A DNA stretch of 64,000 nucleotides, taken from Alistipes senegalensis. GTDB lineage: Bacteria > Bacillota > Clostridia > Oscillospirales > Ruminococcaceae. The notes beneath the pieces are model-generated. The model worked only from the letters and a program-made list of their open reading frames with translations, had not been told where the DNA came from and did no database searches. The position numbers and the translations under genes were made by a program. The stretch spans positions 1-64,000 of the forward strand of contig JAMPEF010000004.1 of assembly GCA_023665275.1 (NCBI GenBank), in the 5' to 3' direction. Below are positions 42,468-49,874 of the stretch, piece after piece (within the stretch, counting starts at the first letter, position 1; each line of letters begins with the position of its first letter).

Positions 42468-43874
42468 ATGCAGTTATATAATTCACTTTCACATAAAAAA
42501 GAGGAATTTATTCCACATGAAGCGGGAAAGGCAAGTATATACACTTGTGGTCCTACTGTATACCATTACGCACATATCGGAAACCTCCGGACGTATATTA
42601 TGGAAGATGTCCTTGAAAAATACCTCCGTTTCACAGGGCTTGACGTTACACGTGTAATGAACATCACCGACGTGGGACATCTTACCAGTGACGGCGATAC
42701 GGGTGACGACAAAATGTTAAAAGGCGCTAAGCGTGAACATAAAACCGTTATGGAAATAGCACAGTTCTATACAGACGCATTTTTCAGCGACTGCAAAAAA
42801 CTTAACATAAAAACTCCGGACGTTGTTGTACCGGCGACATCTTATATAGACGAATTTATAAGAGTTATACAAGCACTTATGGACAAAGGTTATGCATACG
42901 AATCCGGCGGAAATATTTATTTTGATACATCGAAACTTGAAAAATACTATGTTTTCAATGACTTCAGGGAAGAGGATTTAGCGGTAGGCGTCCGTGAGGG
43001 CGTGGAAGAAGATTCCAATAAGCGAAACAAGGCAGATTTTGTATTATGGTTCACCAAATCAAAATTTGATTCACAGGAACTTAAATGGGATAGTCCATTT
43101 GGTACGGGCTACCCTGGGTGGCATATAGAGTGTTCATGCATAAGCATGAAAAATTTAGGCGAGTATTTGGATATTCATTGTGGTGGTATAGATAATGCAT
43201 TTCCGCACCATACTAACGAAATCGCACAAAGTGAGGCTTATTTAGGTCACGAATGGTGTAATTATTGGTTTCACGTACACCACCTGAATACAAACAGCGG
43301 AAAGATGAGTAAATCAAAAGGTGAATTTCTTACAGTATCGCTTTTAGAGGAAAAGGGCTATAATCCGGTTGTATACAGATATTTTTGTCTGCTGTCGCAT
43401 TACAGAAAGTCTCTTGTTTTTGACTGGGATAATCTCAATAATGCGGTGACATCATATAATAAGATTATCGAAAAGACAGCACTTCTTATGAATGAAAATT
43501 CCGGAGATATTGACAAGTCAGAATATGACAGACTTATGAAAAATTTCACAGATGCACTTGATAATGATTTAAACACATCACTTGCAATTACTGCATTATA
43601 TGATGTTCTGAAATCTGAAACTAATTCAGTTACAAAAATTGCATTGATTAAAGAATTTGATAAAGTTTTAGGTCTTGACCTTATAGAAAATGCCATGAAA
43701 GCAAATCAGGGTGAAGAAATACCGGCAGAAGTCCTTGAACTTGTTGAGGAAAGAAAATCCGCACGTAAGGAAAAGAATTTCACACTCGCCGACGAAATCA
43801 GAAATAAAATTACAGCACTCGGCTATGAAGTCCGTGAAACAAGACAGGGTGTTGAAATTAAGAAAATCAGGTGA
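42468..43874 (+). CDS. cysS: Cysteinyl-tRNA synthetase
   Basis: CysS charges tRNA-Cys. This 468-residue class I synthetase has the HIGH motif as HIGN in CGPTVYHYAHIGNLRTYI, KMSKS in SGKMSKSKGEFLTV, and the zinc site from Cys of TCGPTVY, GWHIECSCISM, and HHTNEIAQSEA. The C-terminal helical anticodon-binding part ends REARQGVEIKKIR-like (RETRQGVEIKKIR). Its place behind a Cys T-box is coherent. It is followed by walJ after six bases. Confidence 0.97.
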   Translation: MQLYNSLSHKKEEFIPHEAGKASIYTCGPTVYHYAHIGNLRTYIMEDVLEKYLRFTGLDVTRVMNITDVGHLTSDGDTGDDKMLKGAKREHKTVMEIAQFYTDAFFSDCKKLNIKTPDVVVPATSYIDEFIRVIQALMDKGYAYESGGNIYFDTSKLEKYYVFNDFREEDLAVGVREGVEEDSNKRNKADFVLWFTKSKFDSQELKWDSPFGTGYPGWHIECSCISMKNLGEYLDIHCGGIDNAFPHHTNEIAQSEAYLGHEWCNYWFHVHHLNTNSGKMSKSKGEFLTVSLLEEKGYNPVVYRYFCLLSHYRKSLVFDWDNLNNAVTSYNKIIEKTALLMNENSGDIDKSEYDRLMKNFTDALDNDLNTSLAITALYDVLKSETNSVTKIALIKEFDKVLGLDLIENAMKANQGEEIPAEVLELVEERKSARKEKNFTLADEIRNKITALGYEVRETRQGVEIKKIR

Positions 43875-43880
43875 TATAAA

Positions 43881-44666
43881 ATGGCAAGAATATATCCACT
43901 TTTCAGCTCAAGTAAGGGAAATTCCTGTTTTATCGGAACTGAAAAGTATGGAATACTTATAGATTGTGGTGTGAGTTTCCGAAAACTTTCCACCGCACTT
44001 AACGCAAATAAAATACCGCTTACAGCAGTGCAGGCGGTATTTATAACCCACGAACACAGCGACCATGTTTCCGGACTTAAAGTCCTTACACAAAAAACAG
44101 GTATACCGGTTTACAGTACAAAAAAAACACTCCGGAAACTTTGCGATGATGATAAAATTTCCCCGAAATCTCCGGTTATTGAAATGAAAAAAAATATAGT
44201 CTGTGCAGATATGGAAATAAATACATTCAGAATATCCCACGATGCTATAGACCCGTGCGGTTATAAGATACATACTTCAGATGATAAATATTGTGCTATA
44301 TGTACCGATACAGGCATGATAACTCCAGAGGCTGAAACGGCTTTTAAGGGCTGTAAAATGGTACTGATTGAGTCGAATTATGATGAAAATATGTTACGAC
44401 AGGGAAATTATCCGTTTCACCTGAAACAGCGTATTCTTTCGGAGTCCGGACATCTTTCTAATGACGACTGTACTACACAGATAGCCCGATTAATAGAAAA
44501 CGGTACTACACATATAGTTTTAGGGCATCTCAGTCAGGAAAACAATACACCTAAAACTGCATTCGCTACAGCAAGGAAATTCCTTGACGAAAAATATAAA
44601 TTCAGTAAAGATTATATAATGGGTGTAGCACCCGTTGAGACAAACGGGGGGGCGGTTGTTTTTTGA
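43881..44666 (+). CDS. walJ: MBL-fold metallohydrolase WalJ/YycJ
   Basis: This 261-residue metallo-beta-lactamase-fold protein has the metal motif FITHEHSDHVSGL, ICTDTGMIT for the bridging Asp and IVLGHLSQENNTP near the end; it starts MARIYPLFSSSKGNSCFIG, typical of YycJ. WalJ is a 5'-3' exonuclease-like enzyme implicated in DNA repair and linked with cell-wall regulation in Firmicutes. Here it is not next to walRK but between cysS and rlmH; its stop overlaps the rlmH start. Confidence 0.9.
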   Translation: MARIYPLFSSSKGNSCFIGTEKYGILIDCGVSFRKLSTALNANKIPLTAVQAVFITHEHSDHVSGLKVLTQKTGIPVYSTKKTLRKLCDDDKISPKSPVIEMKKNIVCADMEINTFRISHDAIDPCGYKIHTSDDKYCAICTDTGMITPEAETAFKGCKMVLIESNYDENMLRQGNYPFHLKQRILSESGHLSNDDCTTQIARLIENGTTHIVLGHLSQENNTPKTAFATARKFLDEKYKFSKDYIMGVAPVETNGGAVVF

Positions 44667-45139
44667 TTACAATAAAATTAATAGTCATAGGAAAACTGAA
44701 AGAAGATTATCTCCGGAGTGCCTGTGCAGAATATATAAAGAGACTTTCAAGATATTGTAATTTTGAAATTCATGAACTTGATGAATGCAGGCTCAGTGAA
44801 AATCCGTCGGAAAAGGAAATAAATTCGGCATTACAGAAAGAGGCTTTACAGATAAAGAAATACGCAAAAGGCATGATAATTCCCATGTGCATTGAGGGCA
44901 AACAACTCACAAGTGTTAAGTTTTCGGAAAAAATATCGTCTGCCGGTGTGAATGGTTTAAGTGTGGTTACTTTTATAATCGGAAGTTCTTTCGGACTTGC
45001 ACCGGAAATAAAATCAATGGGAAATTTTAAACTTTCCATGTCAGATATGACTTTTCCGCATCAGCTTGCAAGAGTCATGTTACTGGAGCAGATTTACAGG
45101 GCTTTTCAGATTACAGAGGGCGGAAAATATCACAAGTAG
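44663..45139 (+). CDS. rlmH: 23S rRNA (pseudouridine(1915)-N3)-methyltransferase RlmH
   Basis: RlmH methylates pseudouridine 1915 in helix 69 of 23S rRNA. This 158-residue SPOUT protein has TFIIGSSFGLAPEIK and the C-terminal signature MTFPHQLARVMLLEQIYRAFQI ending GGKYHK. The start is TTG at 44663 overlapping the walJ stop, with a G-rich stretch just before as ribosome site. Pairing with walJ is common in Firmicutes. Confidence 0.95.
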   Translation: MITIKLIVIGKLKEDYLRSACAEYIKRLSRYCNFEIHELDECRLSENPSEKEINSALQKEALQIKKYAKGMIIPMCIEGKQLTSVKFSEKISSAGVNGLSVVTFIIGSSFGLAPEIKSMGNFKLSMSDMTFPHQLARVMLLEQIYRAFQITEGGKYHK

Positions 45140-45147
45140 GTGACAAT

Positions 45148-45477
45148 ATGGCAGTAGATTTATTAAGGTTTGACGGTGACTGGAATGATGTTAACAGCGA
45201 AATAATTTTTAGTTATCCGGTTGCATCTGAAAATTTTTTCAGAAACGTCTGGACAACTGCTATTACTGAAAGTAAATTGAAGTTATTCATGGAGTGGGGA
45301 AGTTTCACGCCTAATCAGATAGATGAAGTGCTTGATGAACTAAGTATATTAATACAATGGTGCGATGATAATTTAACTGGAAATGAATATTTCAAAATGC
45401 ACAGCCATATTAAAGAATTAATGATGGTCATTCCGGAAGAAGCTCTCAAAAGCAATGAACCATTCTATATTTTTTAG
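45148..45477 (+). CDS. Small hypothetical protein after rlmH
   Basis: This 109-residue soluble protein begins MAVDLLRFDGDWNDVNSEII. It is rich in aromatic and acidic residues with a helical C-terminal half (PNQIDEVLDELSILIQWCDDN). It has a TAGGTGA ribosome site and lies eight bases after rlmH. The family is unrecognised and no catalytic motif is visible. Confidence 0.6.
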   Translation: MAVDLLRFDGDWNDVNSEIIFSYPVASENFFRNVWTTAITESKLKLFMEWGSFTPNQIDEVLDELSILIQWCDDNLTGNEYFKMHSHIKELMMVIPEEALKSNEPFYIF

Positions 45478-45518
45478 AGGCATAATGAAAAATCGGAATA
45501 CTTGAAAGGAGGCACAAA

Positions 45519-46676
45519 ATGAACGAAGAATATTATAAGGCGGAAATATCTTTTCTGAACAGTGAGATATACAGGCTCAACAGGCAGATTGAAGAGGAAA
45601 GGAAAAAGAAATCTCCCGACAAAATGAACCCATTTGACAATCCGACAGAATATCCGGAATTTAGCGGTGACTACTCCGACATAATGCCGGAGCTTGACGC
45701 ACCCGACTGCACAATTCCCCTTGAACCTGAACTAACTGAACGTCGCAAAATAAGGCGTTTTTATTCAGTGGGAGGCTGGTGTGTATTAGGACAGTTTTTT
45801 ATCAGTAATCTTCTGACATATGCAATAGTCTATATATTACGCATGATAATAAGTTCCATGAATGACGGTGCAGATATGGAAACAATATCAATATATATGG
45901 AAAGTTCTTCAATATTTGCGGCAGTGAATATGCTTGTATTTCTGATTGCAAATGTCGGGATTGCATTCATGGGAATGAAAATGGCACGTATTCCGAAAAA
46001 TCAGTTTGTCCGGACTCGTAACTTTAGTTTCGGAAAAGCCATACAGTATTGTCTTATAGCGTTTTTTCTGTGGGAATTATCGGCAATTGTTGCAGGTGCA
46101 ATAGATGATATTTTTGTACAATACGGCTATACAACGGACGTCATGGACATGGACGGCATAGCGGTTACAGGTACGGGCTTTGCAGTAATGACGGTTTATA
46201 CCTGTATCATAGCACCAATTACAGAAGAAATTTTTTTCAGAGGTATGCTTTTAAGGGCATTTTCACGGACAAATCAGCGTTTTGCGGTATTTGTGACAGC
46301 GTTCTTTTTCGGGATTTCGCACCATAATATACCACAGTTTGTGCTTGCGTTTATAATGGGAATTTTCCTCGCACATATAACACTGAAACATAATTCAATA
46401 ATACCGGCTGTAATCGTACACATTTTTACAAATACAATGTCTACACTTATTTCGGTCATTGAAGAGAGTGCGGGATATATATTTACATCAATGCTTGTAC
46501 TTGTAATTGCTTTAATGGGATTTTTTCTTTTATGTGTTTTCCGTGAAAATAACAAAATACCGGCGACTACTCCGGCACAGTCAAGGAGAGGTTTTGCATT
46601 GGCGAAAAGTTCGGTAATGTTTATTATTGCAGTTTCCGTGCAGGTTGTATATACAATAGCTCTGATATTTATGTAA
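45519..46676 (+). CDS. CPBP-family intramembrane metalloprotease
   Basis: This 385-residue protein has a soluble N-terminal part of about 75 residues (coiled segment EISFLNSEIYRLNRQIEEERK) and then about eight membrane helices. The CPBP (Abi) motifs are present: EEIFFRGMLLRAF (motif 1, near 235), FFGISHHNIPQF (motif 2) and AVIVHIFTNT (motif 3). Family members process membrane-bound substrates such as prenylated proteins, and some confer bacteriocin self-immunity. The substrate is unknown here. It ends at the hairpin shared with dpaB. Confidence 0.85.
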   Translation: MNEEYYKAEISFLNSEIYRLNRQIEEERKKKSPDKMNPFDNPTEYPEFSGDYSDIMPELDAPDCTIPLEPELTERRKIRRFYSVGGWCVLGQFFISNLLTYAIVYILRMIISSMNDGADMETISIYMESSSIFAAVNMLVFLIANVGIAFMGMKMARIPKNQFVRTRNFSFGKAIQYCLIAFFLWELSAIVAGAIDDIFVQYGYTTDVMDMDGIAVTGTGFAVMTVYTCIIAPITEEIFFRGMLLRAFSRTNQRFAVFVTAFFFGISHHNIPQFVLAFIMGIFLAHITLKHNSIIPAVIVHIFTNTMSTLISVIEESAGYIFTSMLVLVIALMGFFLLCVFRENNKIPATTPAQSRRGFALAKSSVMFIIAVSVQVVYTIALIFM

Positions 46677-46680
46677 TGTA

Positions 46681-46709
46681 AAGGCGGTCAGTAATTTATT
46701 GACCGCCTT
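46681..46709. terminator. Hairpin between convergent CPBP gene and dpaB
   Basis: AAGGCGGTCA and TGACCGCCTT form a 10-bp stem with a 9-base loop; the T-runs are short, but position between convergent stops supports termination. Confidence 0.7.
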
Positions 46710-46714
46710 AAATT

Positions 46715-47311
46715 TCAGTCTGAACGGTGATATATTATAGGTCTTAATTGTATGCCATCAAGAGCCGCTGAAATCGCCTGTGGCAACATGGAAAATTCAG
46801 CAACAAGTGAGGCTGGTTTTTTTGTGCAGTCGTCCTGTAGCATCGGGACAAAGTAATAATTTTTCCTGTTGAAGAGCTCACCTATATTTTTTGCCGACCC
46901 TAAAAGTAAATCATTGGATGCTATCGCAAGAACTACAGGTTTTCCGCTTCTCAGATGTGACTTTACTGCCATTGTCACCGATGTATCGGTTATGCTGTTT
47001 GCAAGTTTTGATGCGGTATTTGATGTGCATGGTGCGACTACCATAATATCGGTCATATTTTTAGGTCCTATGGGTTCGGCGTCGGTTATTGTCATTATGA
47101 CATCTTTTCCGGCAATTTCAGACAGTTTTTTTATGTTTGCGTCTGCTGTTCCGAAACGTGTTGATGTTCCGGAAGCATTTTCCGACATAATGGGTATAAT
47201 TTCCGCACCCATATTTTTTAATAATTCCGCCTGCTCAAAACATTTTGAGAATGTACAGAAAGAACCTGTCATAGCGAATCCTATTTTAAGACCGCTGAAT
47301 ATTTCATTCAT
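46715..47311 (-). CDS. spoVFB: Dipicolinate synthase subunit B
   Basis: DpaB (SpoVFB) is the flavoprotein-like subunit of dipicolinate synthase, which makes the spore-core compound DPA in the mother cell. This 198-residue protein has the flavoprotein fold: IGFAMTGSFCTFSK, VVAPCTSNTASKLANSITDTSV and KPVVLAIASNDLL. The ATG overlaps the stop of dpaA by four bases. Together with spoIVB it shows a sporulating host. Confidence 0.93.
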   Translation of the reverse strand: MNEIFSGLKIGFAMTGSFCTFSKCFEQAELLKNMGAEIIPIMSENASGTSTRFGTADANIKKLSEIAGKDVIMTITDAEPIGPKNMTDIMVVAPCTSNTASKLANSITDTSVTMAVKSHLRSGKPVVLAIASNDLLLGSAKNIGELFNRKNYYFVPMLQDDCTKKPASLVAEFSMLPQAISAALDGIQLRPIIYHRSD

Positions 47312-48171
47312 TTATAAAGACCCCTTTCTTCAATAATTCCGGCGACGGTTTCGGCTATAAATTCTCCTGATGTAACCGGTGCAGTTTTTCCGGGAATACC
47401 TAAAGCCCATATTACTTTTTTGCCGAGCATTGCCGCCGATTTGAAATCTATTCCGCCTGGTTTTGAGGCAAGGTCAATGAATAATGTATCATTACTGAAA
47501 CGTTTCAGTAATTCTGTATTGAAAATCATTTCCGGTACTGTATTGAATACAAGCTGATAATCGGTATCCATTTTATCAGTACATACCGATTTTATGCCTG
47601 TAATACGTGCTTTTGCTGTACCTTTTGCATTGTGTACAGCAACAGTTATATCACTTCCGAACCCCTTTAAAATTTCTGCCAGTGAAGTTCCTATTCTTCC
47701 CATGCCTACAATAAGAACTTTAAGACCGTTAAGCGTTACGGGCAGTTCATTGAGGGCTATTTCAATAGCACCTTCGGCAGTGGGAACAGCGTTTTTAAGA
47801 CTTAAATCTTCACATTCCATGTAGTCGATTATTTCATGGTTCATAAAAATATCTGATAATTTTTTATTATATTTTCCCGCAAATATAATACCGTCGGGCT
47901 TGAGAAGTCCCCGTATTTCTTCGGGATTTATTTTTTTATCGCTGAAAGGTGCTGTAATATTGCCGTTTTCGTCGAGAGGCGGAACAGGCAGTACTACAAA
48001 ATCATAGAAGCTGTTTTTATCCGTCACGACTTGTGTGAGGTTCATTTTTTCAGGTATTGAATCGGCTGAAAAGCCCATTACGTAAGTATCATATAAAGCT
48101 GAAAGTTTTCCGGCACAATATATTTGGCGCATATCACCGCCGGCAACAAGTATTCTGATTTTATCTTTCAT
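47308..48171 (-). CDS. spoVFA: Dipicolinate synthase subunit A
   Basis: DpaA (SpoVFA) oxidises dihydrodipicolinate or its precursor to dipicolinate together with DpaB. This protein of about 287 residues has an N-terminal catalytic part (ILVAGGDMRQIYCAGKLSAL) and an NAD-binding Rossmann fold (GLKVLIVGMGRIGTSLAEILKGFG). I chose ATG 48171, since GGAG lies six bases upstream; the ATG at 48183 has no site. A sigma-K-like promoter lies at 48225-48254. Confidence 0.92.
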   Translation of the reverse strand: MKDKIRILVAGGDMRQIYCAGKLSALYDTYVMGFSADSIPEKMNLTQVVTDKNSFYDFVVLPVPPLDENGNITAPFSDKKINPEEIRGLLKPDGIIFAGKYNKKLSDIFMNHEIIDYMECEDLSLKNAVPTAEGAIEIALNELPVTLNGLKVLIVGMGRIGTSLAEILKGFGSDITVAVHNAKGTAKARITGIKSVCTDKMDTDYQLVFNTVPEMIFNTELLKRFSNDTLFIDLASKPGGIDFKSAAMLGKKVIWALGIPGKTAPVTSGEFIAETVAGIIEERGLYK

Positions 48172-48224
48172 ATAATTCTCCATTCTGCCGTCAGTAACGG
48201 CTTACAGAAAAAAATTTTCTGCTG

Positions 48225-48254
48225 TATTATATGAAATTCCCATACAATAGTGTG
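48225..48254 (-). promoter_or_regulatory. Candidate sigma-K promoter of dpaAB
   Basis: On the minus strand CACA (48251-48254) is followed after 17 bases by CATATAATA (48225-48233), matching the sigma-K pattern mACm / CATAnnnTA. In Bacillus subtilis this operon belongs to the sigma-K regulon. Confidence 0.6.
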
Positions 48255-48263
48255 CATAAAAAG

Positions 48264-48291
48264 AGCGTGTCCGCCCATAAGTGAACACGCT
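48264..48291 (-). terminator. Terminator after the Pro-rich membrane protein gene
   Basis: AGCGTGT and ACACGCT pair, and on the minus strand CTTTTTAT follows. The stem includes the stop codon of the gene at 48290. It separates pheA-metH-prfB from dpaAB. Confidence 0.75.
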
Positions 48292-48706
48292 ATAAATATT
48301 TATATCCGGTTATTTCTTTCCAGTCGTCGCCGATAAATTTTTTACACGTTTTTCTGAGCCACTTGACCTCCATATCCAGTTGTCCGGTATTGATTAAGAG
48401 TTCTTCATTTCTTCTTGAAAGACGTGAAAAATTATTCAGTAAATCTTCTTTCCATGCCTTTATGTCCTCCGCCGTAACGGACGTGTGTTCTTTTATAATA
48501 TCCTCGTCGGATTTCCCTTGAAGAGACTCAACGGCTATTGTATCTTTGACGTGTTGTTTATATTCGGTGTCGTCGTTTTTCGGTGGAGGAGGCGGAGGAG
48601 GTGGCGCTGGTTCTTCCGGTTCAGGCGGAGTTTCTTTCGGTTTGAAACTGTTGATAACCATGAAAAAAATGCCGATTATCAACAGCCATATAATAAATTC
48701 ACCCAT
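48290..48706 (-). CDS. Membrane-anchored protein with proline-rich linker
   Basis: This 138-residue protein has one N-terminal membrane helix (GEFIIWLLIIGIFFMVI), a Pro/Glu-rich linker with eight consecutive prolines, then a soluble helical domain (HVKDTIAVESLQGKSDEDIIKEH...; LLNNFSRLSRRNEELLIN). I chose ATG 48706 with AGGAGG nine bases upstream. The family is not recognised. It lies 29 bases after prfB and is the last gene of the pheA-metH-prfB unit. Confidence 0.65.
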   Translation of the reverse strand: MGEFIIWLLIIGIFFMVINSFKPKETPPEPEEPAPPPPPPPPKNDDTEYKQHVKDTIAVESLQGKSDEDIIKEHTSVTAEDIKAWKEDLLNNFSRLSRRNEELLINTGQLDMEVKWLRKTCKKFIGDDWKEITGYKYL

Positions 48707-48734
48707 AGGGCGCAACCTCCTTTTATTTCACGAA

Positions 48735-49853
48735 TTATTTTTCAAGAGTTCCGTGTGAAAGCGATTTCAGATAGGCATTTATAAAGCCGTCAATATCACC
48801 GTCCATAACAGCCTGAATGTTTCCGTTTTCAAATCCTGTTCTGTGGTCTTTTGCAAGGGTATACGGCATAAATACATATGAACGTATCTGTGAACCCCAT
48901 GCAATTTCACGCTGAACACCCTTTATATCTTCGATTTTTTCAAGGTGTTCACGTTCCTTGATTTCGACAAGTTTTGAACGTAACATTTTCATAGCATAAT
49001 CCTTGTTCTGATACTGGCTTCTCTGTGTCTGACATGAAACGACAATACCGGTCGGCTTATGAATAAGACGTACAGCGGAGCTTGTCTTGTTGACTTTCTG
49101 ACCACCCGCACCACTTGAACGGTATACCTCCATTTCAATGTCTTCGGGTCTTATGTCAACTTCTATTGAGTCGTCAATTTCTGGCATGACTTCCAGTGCT
49201 GCAAAAGATGTGTGTCTTCTGCCGGACGCATCAAAAGGCGATATACGTACAAGTCTGTGTACACCTGATTCTGATTTCATATAGCCGTATGCGTTATCAC
49301 CCTCAATAAGTATAGAGGCGGATTTCATACCGGCGTCGTCACCATCGAGATAGTCCATCAGAGTTACTTTATAGTTATGACGTTCAGCCCAGTGATTGTA
49401 CATTCTGTAAAGCATTTCTGCCCAGTCCTGAGCCTCTGTTCCGCCTGCTCCTGCATGGAACGTAAGTATAGCATTTGCATTATCATACTCTCCGGTAAGA
49501 AGTGTGGAAAGTTTTTCGTCTTCAAGTTTCTGTTTGAAAGTCTCAGAATCAGCCTTTATTTCCTCAACGGAGCTGTCGTCGTCCTCTTCAATGGATAACT
49601 CAATAAGAGTTATTAAATCCTCCAGACTGTCATTGAGTTTATTGAATTTTTCTATTTTTCTTTCAAGAGCCTTCGTCTCACGGAGTACTTTCTGTGAGTT
49701 TTCGAGGTCGTCCCAAAAACCGTCCTTAGCAGTTTCTTCATTGAGTTCTGCAATACGTTCCTTAGCTTTCTGAATGTTGAGAACGTCTGCAAGTTCAGTC
49801 ATTTCTTTTCTGTAATTGGTCATTTCAACCCTTAAATCATCAAGTATAATCAT
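48735..49853 (-). CDS. prfB: Peptide chain release factor 2
   Basis: RF2 ends translation at UGA and UAA. This 372-residue protein has the stop-reading SPF tripeptide (RISPFDASGRRHTSFA), the catalytic GGQ (RSSGAGGQKVNKTSSAVRL) and a complete N-terminal helical domain. The frame is continuous from MIILDDLRVEM through ELADVLNIQKAKERI, with no in-frame UGA or shift site near codon 25, so the programmed +1 frameshift of many prfB genes is absent. It follows metH by 21 bases. Confidence 0.96.
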   Translation of the reverse strand: MIILDDLRVEMTNYRKEMTELADVLNIQKAKERIAELNEETAKDGFWDDLENSQKVLRETKALERKIEKFNKLNDSLEDLITLIELSIEEDDDSSVEEIKADSETFKQKLEDEKLSTLLTGEYDNANAILTFHAGAGGTEAQDWAEMLYRMYNHWAERHNYKVTLMDYLDGDDAGMKSASILIEGDNAYGYMKSESGVHRLVRISPFDASGRRHTSFAALEVMPEIDDSIEVDIRPEDIEMEVYRSSGAGGQKVNKTSSAVRLIHKPTGIVVSCQTQRSQYQNKDYAMKMLRSKLVEIKEREHLEKIEDIKGVQREIAWGSQIRSYVFMPYTLAKDHRTGFENGNIQAVMDGDIDGFINAYLKSLSHGTLEK

Positions 49854-49874
49854 AAAAATATAACCTTTCTTTAA

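Noticed and set aside
49780..49853. Programmed frameshift in prfB
   Set aside because: The frame is open throughout the N-terminal region and no in-frame TGA is present.
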